A program made the position numbers and the translations under genes. DNA of 64,000 nucleotides from Nonomuraea muscovyensis (GTDB lineage Bacteria; Actinomycetota; Actinomycetes; Streptosporangiales; Streptosporangiaceae). A model generated the notes under the pieces. The model ran no database searches, was not told where the DNA came from, and was given only the letters and a program-made list of their open reading frames with translations. Where the stretch lies: assembly GCF_014207745.1 (NCBI RefSeq), contig NZ_JACHJB010000004.1, forward strand, positions 124,001 through 188,000. Reading direction: 5' to 3'. Below are positions 53,041 through 62,686 of this stretch, one piece after another. Numbering within the stretch: position 1 is the first letter of the stretch; every line of letters begins with the position of its first letter.

Positions 53041-54702
53041 CTAGCCGCCGGTCCGCGCCTCGCCTTCGCCTTCGAGGAAGGCGTCATGGGCGAGGTCCAG
53101 GAAGAGGGCGGCAGACCAGCCGAAGCCGCTCGTCGCCCGGCCCGCGCGGCGGCCGGTCAGCGGGTTCCAGTACTCGTACAGGCCGCCGCCGTCGCGGACC
53201 ATGGCGAGCGTGCGCTCGCGCAGCTCGCGCGCGGTCTCCCGGTGGCCGGACCGGCGCAGGCCCTCGATCAGCAGGTAGTTGACGTTCAGCCAGACCGGAC
53301 CCCGCCACATGGCGTCGGGGTCGAACCTCGGGTCGTCGAACGCGACGGTGGGCACCGGGCGCTCCGCCCAGAAGCTCGGCGAGCGCAGGTCCGCGACCAG
53401 CCGGTCGGCGATCCCCGCCGGCAGCCGCCCGGTCAGCAGCGGCAGCAGCTCCAGCGGGGTGCGCACGTCCGCCTCCCGGCCGCCGACCAGGGTGACGAAC
53501 CGGGTGCCGGTCCACCGGCGCGTCACCATGAGGTCCACCAGGGCGCCCGCTCTGGCCCGCCAGCCGGCGGGGTCCCGGCCGAGCGCGGCGGCGATGTCGC
53601 CCAGCCGGTCGTACTGCAGGGCGAGGTAGGCGTTGAGGTCGGGCGGCTCGGCGCGGGGCCCGGCGTCCCAGATCGGGCTGTCGTCCAGCCCCGAGGAGTA
53701 CGGGTGCAGGTACTCGGCCAGGCCGTCGCCGTCGGGGTCGGACCGGGCGAACCACCACTCCTGCGATCGGACCAGCGGCTCGTACACCTCGGCCAGGAAG
53801 TCCGGGTCGGGGTCCACCTCGTGGATCTTCCAGACGGCCCAGGCGGTGAGCGGCGGCTTGGTGACCGGGACGGCCTCGCGGACCGGCTCCCCGCCCACGT
53901 GCTGGGCCAGCCGGGCCAGGTCGGAGCGGGGCAGGTCGGTGGTCTCGGCGAGGACCCCGTGGTCGTGCACCACGTCGGGGATCAGGCCGTCGGGACGCTG
54001 GTGGTCGAGGAGGATGCGGATCTGCTCCCTGGCCAGGGCCGGGTCGGCGTGCCGGAGGGCGATCGCGTGGAAGTAGGAGTCCCAGTTCCACAGGCCGACG
54101 TAGCCGTACTTGGACGGGATCAGCGCCTGCCTGCCCTGGATGGTGACCAGGTTGACGGCCAGCGTCCACCACGCTTGCTCGGCACGTTCCCGCAGCTCGG
54201 CGGGCACGGCGGGCATCCGGGCGAACCAGTCGCGCCAGCGCGCCCCGGCCGCCGCCAGCAGCGCCGGACCATCGGCCGGCGGTGCCGGCGGCGGTCCCAC
54301 CAGGACGAGGCTGCCGTCGATGTCGGCCTGGCCGCCGTCCCACACGGCCCGCGCGGCCGTGCCGACGAGGACGATCGTGTCCGGACCGGCGAAGACCAGG
54401 GACACCCCGCCCGCCGACCCTGCGGCCTCCGGGGAGGCCCCCCCGATCACCGGCCCGTCCCCCGGCCCGGCGGCCTCGCCGCTCGTAGGACCGGCCGCGA
54501 AGTCGATCCGGTCCGGCAGGGCGTGCCGGACCGGGAGCTCCCGGTCGCCGGCGAGGACGCGCAGGCCCGTCAGGACGGTCGTGTCGCGCAGCGGGGTCTC
54601 GTAGCGGGCGGCCGCGATCCGGAGGGAGCCGTCGTCCGCCGCCATCACCAGCAGCCGGGAGCCCCGGTCGGTGAACGGTCGTTCGCGCAGGTCCAGCATC
54701 AT
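53041..54702 (-). CDS. GH63-like glycoside hydrolase (glucosylglycerate/mannosylglycerate hydrolase type)
   Basis: This 553-residue cytosolic alpha-glycosidase has an (alpha/alpha)6 barrel. Motifs typical of the GH63/trehalase-like clan are visible: SKYGYVGLWNWDSYFHAIAL, HQRPDGLIPDVVHD, SGLDDSPIWD, then GPVWLNVNYLLIEGL and YEYWNPLTGR..TSGFGWSAAL containing the late Glu. Bacterial members hydrolyse glucosyl- or mannosylglycerate or related small glycosides. Its ATG overlaps the stop of the ABC permease gene by 4 nt, so it probably acts on the imported sugar. There is no signal peptide. Confidence 0.85.
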   Translation of the reverse strand: MMLDLRERPFTDRGSRLLVMAADDGSLRIAAARYETPLRDTTVLTGLRVLAGDRELPVRHALPDRIDFAAGPTSGEAAGPGDGPVIGGASPEAAGSAGGVSLVFAGPDTIVLVGTAARAVWDGGQADIDGSLVLVGPPPAPPADGPALLAAAGARWRDWFARMPAVPAELRERAEQAWWTLAVNLVTIQGRQALIPSKYGYVGLWNWDSYFHAIALRHADPALAREQIRILLDHQRPDGLIPDVVHDHGVLAETTDLPRSDLARLAQHVGGEPVREAVPVTKPPLTAWAVWKIHEVDPDPDFLAEVYEPLVRSQEWWFARSDPDGDGLAEYLHPYSSGLDDSPIWDAGPRAEPPDLNAYLALQYDRLGDIAAALGRDPAGWRARAGALVDLMVTRRWTGTRFVTLVGGREADVRTPLELLPLLTGRLPAGIADRLVADLRSPSFWAERPVPTVAFDDPRFDPDAMWRGPVWLNVNYLLIEGLRRSGHRETARELRERTLAMVRDGGGLYEYWNPLTGRRAGRATSGFGWSAALFLDLAHDAFLEGEGEARTGG

Positions 54703-55520
54703 CGCCCACCCAGTCCGGAGGCCGCCATCGAGTTGATGATCCGCCGCTGGCCGATCAGGAAGGCGATCAGCGTGGGCACCACCGCGATCGCGGAGGCGGC
54801 CAGGATGAGCCCGTAGTCGACCGCCGAGCGCTGCCCGGAGAACTGGCTGAGCAGCAGCGGCACGGTGTGCAGCTCCGGCGAGTTGAGGAAGATCAGCGGA
54901 AAGAGGAAGGAGTTCCAGGAGGCCAGGAAGGCGATGATGCCGAGCGCGCCCAGGCCGGGACGGATGTTCGGCAGCACGATGCTCCAGAAGCACCGCCAGC
55001 GGCCGGCGCCGTCCATCCTGGCCGCCTCCTCCAGCTCGACCGGCACCGCCCTGATGAACTGGCGCAACAGGAACACCGCGAACGGGTTGGCCACCGCCGG
55101 CAGGATCAGCGACAGGTGCGAGTCGATCCAGCCGAACTCGGCCAGCATCAGGTAGAGCGGCACGATCGTGACCTGCGCCGGCACCATCTGCGTGGCCAGG
55201 AACACCACGAACAGCACCCCCGAGCCCCTGAACCTGATCCGGGCGAAGGCGTAGGCGGCCATGGCCGAGGTGAGCAGGGTGAGCGCGACGTTCAGGGCGG
55301 CGATGTAGAAGCTGTTCCAGTACGCGGTACCGAACGGCACCGCCGCGAGGGCGTCGGGATAGTTCTCCCAGCGCCACGGGTCGGGCAGCCAGTCGAGCGG
55401 ATTGTTCAGCATCTGCCGCACGCCCTTGAAGGACGTCAGCAGCATCCAGGCGAACGGGAACAGCATCGCCAGCCCGCCGAGGGTGAGCGCGGCGTGCAGG
55501 GCCACCTGCCGGGGTCGCAT
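54699..55520 (-). CDS. Sugar ABC transporter permease (MalG type)
   Basis: This 273-residue inner-membrane subunit has six helices. The EAA loop that docks the ATPase reads EEAARMDGAGRWRCFWSIVLP. The start ATG at 55520 has GGGGAG 6 nt upstream, inside the overlap with the other permease gene; a GTG at 55535 is possible. No ATPase gene is in the operon, so it presumably shares a general sugar ATPase (MsiK type), as is common in actinobacteria. Confidence 0.93.
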   Translation of the reverse strand: MRPRQVALHAALTLGGLAMLFPFAWMLLTSFKGVRQMLNNPLDWLPDPWRWENYPDALAAVPFGTAYWNSFYIAALNVALTLLTSAMAAYAFARIRFRGSGVLFVVFLATQMVPAQVTIVPLYLMLAEFGWIDSHLSLILPAVANPFAVFLLRQFIRAVPVELEEAARMDGAGRWRCFWSIVLPNIRPGLGALGIIAFLASWNSFLFPLIFLNSPELHTVPLLLSQFSGQRSAVDYGLILAASAIAVVPTLIAFLIGQRRIINSMAASGLGGR

Positions 55521-55531
55521 CGGGGCTCCCC

Positions 55532-56464
55532 TCACGAGTCGTAGTGGACGAGGCGCTTCTGCGCGGCGAACTGGACGAGCGTCACGAGCAGCGTCAGGAC
55601 CAGCAGGATCAGCGCGGCGGCGCTGCTCATGCCGAACTGGAAGTCCCGGAACCCCAGCTCGTAGACCTGGTAGACGATCGTGCGCGCCCCCTCGTTGTGC
55701 TCCGGATTCACCAGCACGTAGATCTGGTCGAACGCCTGGAACGAGCTGATCACCGCGACCACCGTGGAGAAGAAGATCGTGGGCGACAGCATCGGCAGCG
55801 TGACCGAGCGGAAGATCCGCAGACCGCTCGCCCCGTCCACCCGGGCGGCCTCCACGATCTGCGGCGGGATCGTCTGCAGCCCGGCCAGGAAGATCACCAC
55901 GTTGAGGCCGAGCGACGACCAGATCGTCACGACGGCGATGGCCACGATCACCCAGCCCGGGTCGCCGAGCCAGTCGGGCGCGGTGAGGCCGAACCAGCGC
56001 TCCAGCGAGGTGTTGAGCACGCCGTACTCGTCACCGGCCAGGATGACCTGCCACATCAGCGCGACCGCGACCGAGCTGGTCACCACGGGCATGAAGTACA
56101 GCACCCGGTAGAACCCGCTGCCCCTGACGCTGTTGAGCGCGATCGCGACGAGCAGCGCGAGAGCGAGCCCGAACGGCACGGTGAGCAGCGCGAGCTTGAC
56201 CGTGTTCCACACCGCCTGCCCGAAGTCGGGATCGGAGAGCTGGGCGGCGAAGTTGTCCAGGCCGGCCCACTCCTTGGCGCCGAGCCCGTCCCACCGCATG
56301 AACGCGAGCACGACGGCGAACCCGAGCGGGATGATCAGGAACACGGCCAGCGCGGCGAGCTGGGGAGTGAGGAAGAACACGGCCCACCAGCCGTCGTGGG
56401 TGCGCACCCCCCCGGCCGGGCGGGTGACGCGCGGCCGGAGGCGGGGGCGGGTGAGGACGGCCAC
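55532..56464 (-). CDS. Sugar ABC transporter permease (MalF type)
   Basis: This 310-residue partner of the preceding permease has six helices and the EAA loop VEAARVDGASGLRIFRSVTLP. The GTG start at 56464 lies 2 nt after the stop of the binding-protein gene. A basic cytosolic N-terminus (RPRLRPRVTRP) precedes the first helix. Confidence 0.93.
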   Translation of the reverse strand: MAVLTRPRLRPRVTRPAGGVRTHDGWWAVFFLTPQLAALAVFLIIPLGFAVVLAFMRWDGLGAKEWAGLDNFAAQLSDPDFGQAVWNTVKLALLTVPFGLALALLVAIALNSVRGSGFYRVLYFMPVVTSSVAVALMWQVILAGDEYGVLNTSLERWFGLTAPDWLGDPGWVIVAIAVVTIWSSLGLNVVIFLAGLQTIPPQIVEAARVDGASGLRIFRSVTLPMLSPTIFFSTVVAVISSFQAFDQIYVLVNPEHNEGARTIVYQVYELGFRDFQFGMSSAAALILLVLTLLVTLVQFAAQKRLVHYDS

Positions 56465-56466
56465 GG

Positions 56467-57747
56467 CTAGCCCATCTTGCTCTCGACGAGCCGGGCCAGC
56501 TCGGTCATGCCCTGGTCGAAGTCCACCTTGCCGGTCCACACCGTCATCAGGTGCTCGTTGATGGCGGCGGTCAGGCCGGGCACGGCGACCTCCTCGGGGT
56601 AGTTCGCGAAGCCGGTGTCGCGCACGTCGAGGAAGGTCTGGGCGTGGGCGGGGTAGCCGTCCTCCAGGACGACCTGCTCGGCGCCCTTGACGGACGGCAC
56701 GGCGCCGCCGCCCTTGAGCCGCAGGAGCTGCCCGTCCTTGCCGACGAACTCGGTGAGGAAGGTGAACGCCTCCTTGGGCAGCTTCGTCTCCTTGTTGATC
56801 GCCAGGTAGGAGGCGGCGACGGCGCCGGGCATCGGTTCGCCGGTCGGCGAGGGGAACGGCACGATGTCGTAGTCGTCCAGTTCGCCGCCCTTGCGCAGGG
56901 AGTCGATCATCCACCGGCCGCCGGCGTAGAAGCCGGCCTTGTGCTTGAGGAACTGGGTGCTCGGCCCGTTGCTGTCGGGCAGGATGTCGGCGCTGAGGAA
57001 GGTCTTGTCCTGGTAGCCCTTGGCGAGGGTGCGCAGCGCCTCCAGGGCCTTGGGGTCGGTGGTGGCGACGAACTTCCCGCCGTCCCACACCTTCCCGCCG
57101 AAGCCGTTGATCATGGAGTAGGTGGAGCCGTACCAGTTCCAGAAGATCGAGCCGGCCTTGCCCGCCGCCTTGAGCTTGGCGTTCATGTCCAGATATTTCG
57201 CCATCGTCCACTGTTCGGCCTCGTGGAGGGCGGCCGGGTCCTCGGTGATCCCGGCGTCCTTCAGGGCCTTCTTGTCGAACCAGAGGACCTCGGGGTTGGT
57301 GTCGTTGGGGACGCCGTAGATCCGGCCGTCCCGCTTGGCGCCGCCGTACACGCCGTCGAAGAAGTCCTCCGGCCGGCTCTTCGAGTCGGGCCCCGCCAGC
57401 TTGTCGTCGAGCGGGGTGAGCACGCCGGCGGAGACGAACTTGCCGATGTTGTCGTCGCCCACGAAGAACACGTCGGGCGCCGTCTTGCTGGTGAGCTGGG
57501 TGAGCAGCTTGGGGTGGTATTCCTCGTACTTCGCGACGGACTCCAGCTTGAGCCGGATGCCGGGGTGCCGCTTGTGGAAGTCCTCGGTGAACTTCTCGTA
57601 CAGCTTCAGGTCCTCGGCCGAGCCCCAGGTGGACCAGCGGACGGTGACCTGGCCGCCGCTCGTCCCGGGAACGTTCCCGCCACCGCCGCCGCTGCAGGCG
57701 GTGGTGGCGACGGCGAGGACGCCGAGGATGGCAAGCACACGCTTCAT
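56467..57747 (-). CDS. Sugar ABC transporter substrate-binding lipoprotein
   Basis: This 426-residue family 1 solute-binding protein has a lipoprotein signal (LAVATTACSGGGGG; lipid-modified Cys18). VTVRWSTWGSAEDLKLYEKF starts the mature fold; SKTAPDVFFVGDDNIGKFV and YGVPNDTNPEVLWFDKKAL are typical SBP_bac_1 segments. It delivers a mono- or oligosaccharide to the two permeases. The ATG at 57747 follows AAAGGA. The sugar is not evident; the operon's glycosidases suggest a glycoside. Confidence 0.93.
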   Translation of the reverse strand: MKRVLAILGVLAVATTACSGGGGGNVPGTSGGQVTVRWSTWGSAEDLKLYEKFTEDFHKRHPGIRLKLESVAKYEEYHPKLLTQLTSKTAPDVFFVGDDNIGKFVSAGVLTPLDDKLAGPDSKSRPEDFFDGVYGGAKRDGRIYGVPNDTNPEVLWFDKKALKDAGITEDPAALHEAEQWTMAKYLDMNAKLKAAGKAGSIFWNWYGSTYSMINGFGGKVWDGGKFVATTDPKALEALRTLAKGYQDKTFLSADILPDSNGPSTQFLKHKAGFYAGGRWMIDSLRKGGELDDYDIVPFPSPTGEPMPGAVAASYLAINKETKLPKEAFTFLTEFVGKDGQLLRLKGGGAVPSVKGAEQVVLEDGYPAHAQTFLDVRDTGFANYPEEVAVPGLTAAINEHLMTVWTGKVDFDQGMTELARLVESKMG

Positions 57748-57790
57748 GGTGGTTCCTTTGGTTCTTTCGGGGGGGTGGTGCGGGCGACGG

Positions 57791-58543
57791 TCAGGCGAGC
57801 CCGCCGCCGTCGACGACGAGAGCGGAGCCGGTGACGTAGCTCGCGGCGTCACCGGCCAGGAAGAGGACGGCCTGGGCGATCTCGTCCGGGGTCCCGGCCC
57901 GGCCCATCGGCCGGTCGGCGGCGTCGTCGGCGAAGGCGGCCCAGTCCTCGCCGAGCTGGCGGGCCTCGTCACGCAGCATGGGCGTGTCGGTGTCGCCGGG
58001 GTTGACGGAGTTGACCCGGATGCCGGCCCGGGCGTGGTCGATGGCCAGCGCCCGGGTCATGTTGACCACGGCGGCCTTGGAGGCGCAGTAGGAGATCGCG
58101 TTCCCGCCGCCCTTGAGTCCCCAGCCGGACCCGGTGTTGACGATGGAGCCGCCCTCGGTCATGGCGGGGACGGCGTACTTGCACATGAGGAAGACGGAGC
58201 GGACGTTGACCGCCATCACGCGGTCCCACTCCTCGACGTCGAGGTCGAGCGCGGTGGTGCGGCGGATGATCCCGGCGTTGTTGAACAGCACGTGCAGCCC
58301 GCCGAAGGTGTCCACCGCGGTCGCGACGATCCGCCTGCAGTCCTCGGGCCGCGACACGTCCGCCCGCACCGCCACGGCGCTCCCCTCCGGGACGGCCTGC
58401 GCGGCCGTCGCCTCGGCGCCCGCGCCGTCGATGTCGGCCACGACCACCCGGGCGCCCTCCCGGGCGAACAGCAGGGCGGTGGCCCGGCCGATGCCCGAGG
58501 CGCCACCTGTGACGATCGCGACCTTGCCTGCGAGCGTGTTCAT
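57791..58543 (-). CDS. SDR family oxidoreductase
   Basis: This 250-residue classical short-chain dehydrogenase has TGGASGIG nucleotide motif at 12-19, NNAG in LFNNAGII, catalytic Ser near VNTGSGWG and the YCASK pair. ADIDG after the second strand favours NAD over NADP. It probably oxidises a sugar or polyol from the imported substrate. Its start shares a base with the stop of the upstream kinase-like gene (TGATG). Confidence 0.9.
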   Translation of the reverse strand: MNTLAGKVAIVTGGASGIGRATALLFAREGARVVVADIDGAGAEATAAQAVPEGSAVAVRADVSRPEDCRRIVATAVDTFGGLHVLFNNAGIIRRTTALDLDVEEWDRVMAVNVRSVFLMCKYAVPAMTEGGSIVNTGSGWGLKGGGNAISYCASKAAVVNMTRALAIDHARAGIRVNSVNPGDTDTPMLRDEARQLGEDWAAFADDAADRPMGRAGTPDEIAQAVLFLAGDAASYVTGSALVVDGGGLA

Positions 58544-59814
58544 CAGTCGTACTCCTCACTTGCCGCGCGGACGCGGTAGATCGTGCTCTCGCGGTGTCCG
58601 GTGATCACCTGGACGTGTCCGCCGAGCTTCCTGTCGAGGTCCTCGTCGCCGGTGTCGGCGAGCAGCGGCCGCCCGCCCAGCGCGGCGAGCTTGTGCGGGG
58701 TGGCCAGCACGAGCATCCCGGTCACCGCGTCCAGCACGCGGGGGGACACCTGCTGGTTGCCGCGGCCGAGCACGAACCCCTGCCCGCCGATGACCGACAG
58801 TACGACCACCGCCTCCCTGCCCGTGACCAGGTCGAACAGCTCCGCTTCGGAGACGTCCGCGGCCACCAGCCGGTGGGGGTCGCCGATCTCGGCCACGTCC
58901 ACGCCGAGCAGCGTGGTGGCGAGCCCGAGCGCGCGGCCGACCGCCTGCGTGGTGGCGCCCGGCCCGAGGACGTAGCGGACACCGGGCCGCATCCGGGCCA
59001 CGACCTCCCGCGCGATCCCGTCGACGGTCCCCGGCGCCGTGCCGGACGAGCCGGCCTTGCGCCCCGAGAGGGCGACCGGGGCCGCGGGGACGCGCAGGCT
59101 TCCGTACAGCCGGGGGCTCACCAGCGCGCGCCGGTAGGCCTCCTCGTCGAGGTCGACCACCTCGGCCTCCGCCGTGCGTCCCCCGCCGGGCCGGTCGAGC
59201 CCGCGGCGGACGTCGGCGGCGAGGAAGTCGGCGGCGAGGAACCCCGCGGCGGCCGGGCTGACGGCGAAGCAGCCCGAGTACACCTTCACCCCCGCCGGGA
59301 TGCCGAGCACGGTGGGGGCCCGGTCGCCGAGTTCCCGGACCGCGTCGAGCACGTCCCGGGCCGTCCCGTCGCCGCCCGCGAACAGCAGCAGGTCCACCCC
59401 GGCGAGCGCGGCCACCGCCCGGCGCGTGTCCCGCGCCGTCGTGCCACCCGGCGACCGGTCCTCCGTCCTGTCGGAGGCCCGGTCGCCCGGCGGGCCGTCC
59501 GGCTCACCGGACGGCCCGCCCGTGACCAGGTCGCAGACGCCTCCGGCGGCGCGCACGCTGTCCTCGCCCATGGCGCCGGGCACCGTGAGCAGCCGGGTGC
59601 CGGGACGGCGGGCGAGCAGGGTGCGGACGGCCCGCGCCGCCCGCTCCCCCGCCCGGGGCGTCGCTCCCAGGGCGAGGGCCGCGCGCTGCGTCCCGGCGCC
59701 GTCGCTGCCCTTGAGCCCCGCCGCGCCGCCCAGCCCGGCCACCGGGTTGACGACGAGCCCGACGAGCCCGGCCGGCCCGACCGCGGCGGGCCCCGTCATG
59801 GGCGGCCCCGTCAT
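58543..59814 (-). CDS. ATP-NAD kinase family / AcoX-like protein
   Basis: This 423-residue protein has NAD-kinase-fold motifs: VGLVVNPVAGLGG at the start and LLLFAGGDGTARDVLDAV, the GGDG of the family, followed by GIPAGVKVYSGCFAVSP. Such proteins (COG3199) occur beside acetoin or ketoacid dehydrogenase genes as AcoX, of unknown substrate. A Gly/Pro/Asp-rich insert at about 105-130 is unusual. It starts in the stop of gcvPB (ATGA) and overlaps the SDR gene, so it is part of the same translation unit. Confidence 0.85.
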   Translation of the reverse strand: MTGPPMTGPAAVGPAGLVGLVVNPVAGLGGAAGLKGSDGAGTQRAALALGATPRAGERAARAVRTLLARRPGTRLLTVPGAMGEDSVRAAGGVCDLVTGGPSGEPDGPPGDRASDRTEDRSPGGTTARDTRRAVAALAGVDLLLFAGGDGTARDVLDAVRELGDRAPTVLGIPAGVKVYSGCFAVSPAAAGFLAADFLAADVRRGLDRPGGGRTAEAEVVDLDEEAYRRALVSPRLYGSLRVPAAPVALSGRKAGSSGTAPGTVDGIAREVVARMRPGVRYVLGPGATTQAVGRALGLATTLLGVDVAEIGDPHRLVAADVSEAELFDLVTGREAVVVLSVIGGQGFVLGRGNQQVSPRVLDAVTGMLVLATPHKLAALGGRPLLADTGDEDLDRKLGGHVQVITGHRESTIYRVRAASEEYD

Positions 59815-61364
59815 GGGCGGTGCTTGCGGACGTAGGCGCGCCAGGTGGGCGCCCACGCCTTGGGGTCGTCGAGCGGGGTGGAGTCGATCTTGTGGATGGA
59901 CTGGTTGTACGGCGCGCCCTTGACGAACTCGGGGTCCCGGCGGGCCTCCTCGGCCACCTGGGCCAGGATGGCGGCGTACTCGTCCAGGTCCTCCCTGGAG
60001 TACGACTCCGTGGGCTCCAGCGTGAACGGCTCCGGCACCACGTACGGGTGGTGGCTGGTCCAGTAGTGCACGCCGAAGTCGGCCGCCCGGACCCCGATCT
60101 CCTCGGAGTGCACCCCGGTCTCCTCCGACAGCTCCTGCCAGGAGTAACGCACCTGCTCGATGCGCCGCCTGCCCCAGGGCGCCGACGCGCCGCGGATCTG
60201 CAGGACCTTGTGCATGAGGTAGTTGTTGTTCAGCGCGGCCGTCTCGGCCACCTGGCGCAGCCCGTCGGCGCCCAGGGCCATGATCCAGGCGTACGCCCGC
60301 ACGATGTTGGGGGTGACGCCGAGGAACGGCCGGATCTTGCCGACCGAGCGCGGCGGCGTCTCCAGCCGGTACGCCGCGCCGTCGGAGGTGACGACCGGGC
60401 CCGGCAGGAACGGGGCCAGCTCGGCCGAGACGCCGCACGCGCCGGCCGCCGGGCCGCCGCAGGCGTGCGGGGTGGAGAACGTCTTGTGCAGGTTGAAGTG
60501 GCACAGGTCGAACCCGGCGTCGCGGGCACGGGTGATGCCGAGGATGCCGTTGGCGTTGGCCTGGTCGTAGCAGGCCAGGCCGCCCGCCTGGTGCACCAGG
60601 TCGACGAACTCCTGGATGCGCGGGTTGAAGATGCCGGTGTCCTCGGGATTGGTGATCATGAGGGCGGCGGTGCGGGGGCCGACGGCGGCGCGCAGCGCCT
60701 CGATGTCGGGCAGGCCGTCGGCGTCGGGCATGAGGGTGATGACCTCGTAGCCGGCGGTCTTGGCGCAGGCCGCGTTCGACGGGTGGGAGAACATCGTGGT
60801 GATGACCTGGTCCCTGGCGCCGGAGCCGGGGCCCTCGCCGTTGGCCGCGTGGTAGGCGCGGATCATGGCGATGTTCGCGTAGATGGCCGCCGAGCCGGAG
60901 CCGGGCTGGAGGGAGACGCGGGCCATGCCGGAGATCTCCGCCAGCATCTGTTCGAGCCGCCAGTAGATCTCCAGCACGCCCTGCACGGTGTCCTCGTGCT
61001 GGAGCGGGTGCAGCTCGGCGACGGCCGCGGCGAAGCTGTCGTTGACCTTGGGGCTGTACTTCATCGTGCAGGTGCCCTGGCCGACGTCGATGTTGAGGTC
61101 GGCGCCGAGGTTCTCCTGCGACAGACGCAGGTAGTGGCGCAGCACCAGTTGCTGCGACAGCTCGGGCAGCCCAGGGGGCTCGGCGCGCCGTACGGACTCC
61201 GGCAGTTCCACCGGCGGGGCGCCCGGTTCGGGCACGGCCAGGCCGCGACGGCCCGGCGTGGACAGCTCGAAGATGATCGGCTCGTCCCAGCGGGCCTGGT
61301 GGAAGCGGCGCAGCGGCGGCTTCGGCGTGACGGGGAGCTCGGCGAAGGACTCCGCGGTGTTCAC
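59811..61364 (-). CDS. gcvPB: Glycine dehydrogenase (decarboxylating) subunit 2
   Basis: This is the C-terminal half of the glycine-cleavage P protein, as a separate 517-residue subunit carrying the PLP Lys in FDLCHFNLHKTFSTPHACGG. LGSCTMKY-like GQGTCTMKYSPKVN, HPLQHEDTVQG and LQPGSGSAAIYANI are P-protein blocks. With GcvPA it would decarboxylate glycine and load the aminomethyl group onto lipoyl-H protein. No gcvH, gcvT or lpd lies in the window. Four-nucleotide overlaps on both sides. Confidence 0.93.
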   Translation of the reverse strand: MNTAESFAELPVTPKPPLRRFHQARWDEPIIFELSTPGRRGLAVPEPGAPPVELPESVRRAEPPGLPELSQQLVLRHYLRLSQENLGADLNIDVGQGTCTMKYSPKVNDSFAAAVAELHPLQHEDTVQGVLEIYWRLEQMLAEISGMARVSLQPGSGSAAIYANIAMIRAYHAANGEGPGSGARDQVITTMFSHPSNAACAKTAGYEVITLMPDADGLPDIEALRAAVGPRTAALMITNPEDTGIFNPRIQEFVDLVHQAGGLACYDQANANGILGITRARDAGFDLCHFNLHKTFSTPHACGGPAAGACGVSAELAPFLPGPVVTSDGAAYRLETPPRSVGKIRPFLGVTPNIVRAYAWIMALGADGLRQVAETAALNNNYLMHKVLQIRGASAPWGRRRIEQVRYSWQELSEETGVHSEEIGVRAADFGVHYWTSHHPYVVPEPFTLEPTESYSREDLDEYAAILAQVAEEARRDPEFVKGAPYNQSIHKIDSTPLDDPKAWAPTWRAYVRKHRP

Positions 61365-62686
61365 AGCACCTCCTGGACGGCTGCGGCGAGACGGTCGATG
61401 TCGGCGATGGAGTGGCGTTCGGTCACGCAGACGAGCACCGTGCGCGCGTCCAGGGCGACCCCGCCGAAGATGCCGCGCTCGCGCAGCGCGTCGAGCAGCG
61501 CCGCGCTGGAAGGCACCTCGATGGCGAACTCACGGAAGTGGATCGCGTCCGGGTGCAGCACGGTGACGGACCCGGCGAGGGCGTCCATGGCGTAGCGGGT
61601 GCGGGCGAGGATGGTCTCGCCCAGCTCGCGCAGGCCGTGCGGGCCCAGGAGCGCGAGGTAGACGCCCGCGGTGATGCCCCACAGGGCCGCTGCGGTGCCG
61701 ACCCATTCCTTGCCCTCCTCGCGGTGGGCGAAGGAGGTGCGGTCGTAGAAGACGTCGCCGAAGCCGTACTCGCCGGGGACCTTGGTGGGCGCGATGCCGA
61801 ACAGCCGGGAGGGGAACTCGGCGACCAGCGGCTCGTGGTCGTGGGTGGCGATGTAGCCGGCGTGTCCGCCGCCGTAGCTCTGGTGCATGCCGAGCGACTG
61901 GATGTCGCCGCAGGCGATGTCGGCGCCGTAGGCGGCGGGCGGGGCGAGCACGCCGAGGGAGATCGGGTCCGCCCCGACGACGAGGAGCGCGCCGTGGGCG
62001 TGGGCCAGGTCGGCCAGCTCCCGCCCGCGGGTCTCGACGACGCCGTAGACGTTCGGGGTCTCCAGGTAGACGGCGGCGAAGGCGGCGTCGAAGGCCGGGA
62101 CGGTGATCTCGCCGTCCTCCCCCACCGGGGCCAGGACGATCTCGATGTCCGGGGCGAGGAAGTCGCGCAGCTTGCTCAGCTTGTCGGCGGCGACCGCCGC
62201 GCTGACCAGCACCTTGGACCGCCCGGTGTGGCGGCAGGCCATGCGCAGCGCCGTGCCCGCCGCCTGGAAGCCGTCGTAGGTCGGGACGTTGACGACGTCC
62301 ATCTCCAGCAGCTCGCCCATCATGCTGACGTACTCGAACAGCGCCTGGAAGCGGCCGTGGTCCTCGTACGGCTCCCCGGCGTAGGCGGTCAGGAACTCGC
62401 TGCGGGAGTTGACCTCGTCGCAGACGGCTGGCACGTGGTGCGGGTAGCAGCCGTGGCCGAGGAAGCTCAGTGCCTGCTCGGTGTCGGTGACCCGGCCCAG
62501 CAGGCCCTTCATGTGGCGCACCAGGTCGTGCTCGGCCGGCAGCGCGGGCGGCAGGTCGAGCGGGCGGCCGAGGCGCAGTTCCGCGGGGATGTCGGCGTAG
62601 AACTCCTCGACGCTCTCCGCCCCGATGGCGGCGAGCATCTCGGCCCGCACGCGTGGTTCGGCGTTCGGGATGTACGGGTGGGTCAC
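61361..62686 (-). CDS. gcvPA: Glycine dehydrogenase (decarboxylating) subunit 1
   Basis: This 441-residue N-terminal half of P protein starts at the GTG at 62686, preceded by AAGGAG. HPYIPN..EMLAAIG, FLGHGCYPHHVPAV, FLTAYAGEPYEDHGRFQALFEYVSMM (read across 90-115) and FGIAPTKVPGEYGF are typical. The split PA/PB form is normal in Firmicutes and archaea, while actinobacteria more often have one fused GcvP, so this pair may be a specialised second copy. GTGA overlap joins it to the galactosidase gene. Confidence 0.93.
   Translation of the reverse strand: MTHPYIPNAEPRVRAEMLAAIGAESVEEFYADIPAELRLGRPLDLPPALPAEHDLVRHMKGLLGRVTDTEQALSFLGHGCYPHHVPAVCDEVNSRSEFLTAYAGEPYEDHGRFQALFEYVSMMGELLEMDVVNVPTYDGFQAAGTALRMACRHTGRSKVLVSAAVAADKLSKLRDFLAPDIEIVLAPVGEDGEITVPAFDAAFAAVYLETPNVYGVVETRGRELADLAHAHGALLVVGADPISLGVLAPPAAYGADIACGDIQSLGMHQSYGGGHAGYIATHDHEPLVAEFPSRLFGIAPTKVPGEYGFGDVFYDRTSFAHREEGKEWVGTAAALWGITAGVYLALLGPHGLRELGETILARTRYAMDALAGSVTVLHPDAIHFREFAIEVPSSAALLDALRERGIFGGVALDARTVLVCVTERHSIADIDRLAAAVQEVL

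Noticed and set aside
62683..62686. Glycine riboswitch ahead of gcvPA
   Set aside because: The gene overlaps the galactosidase by four bases, leaving no leader for a riboswitch.
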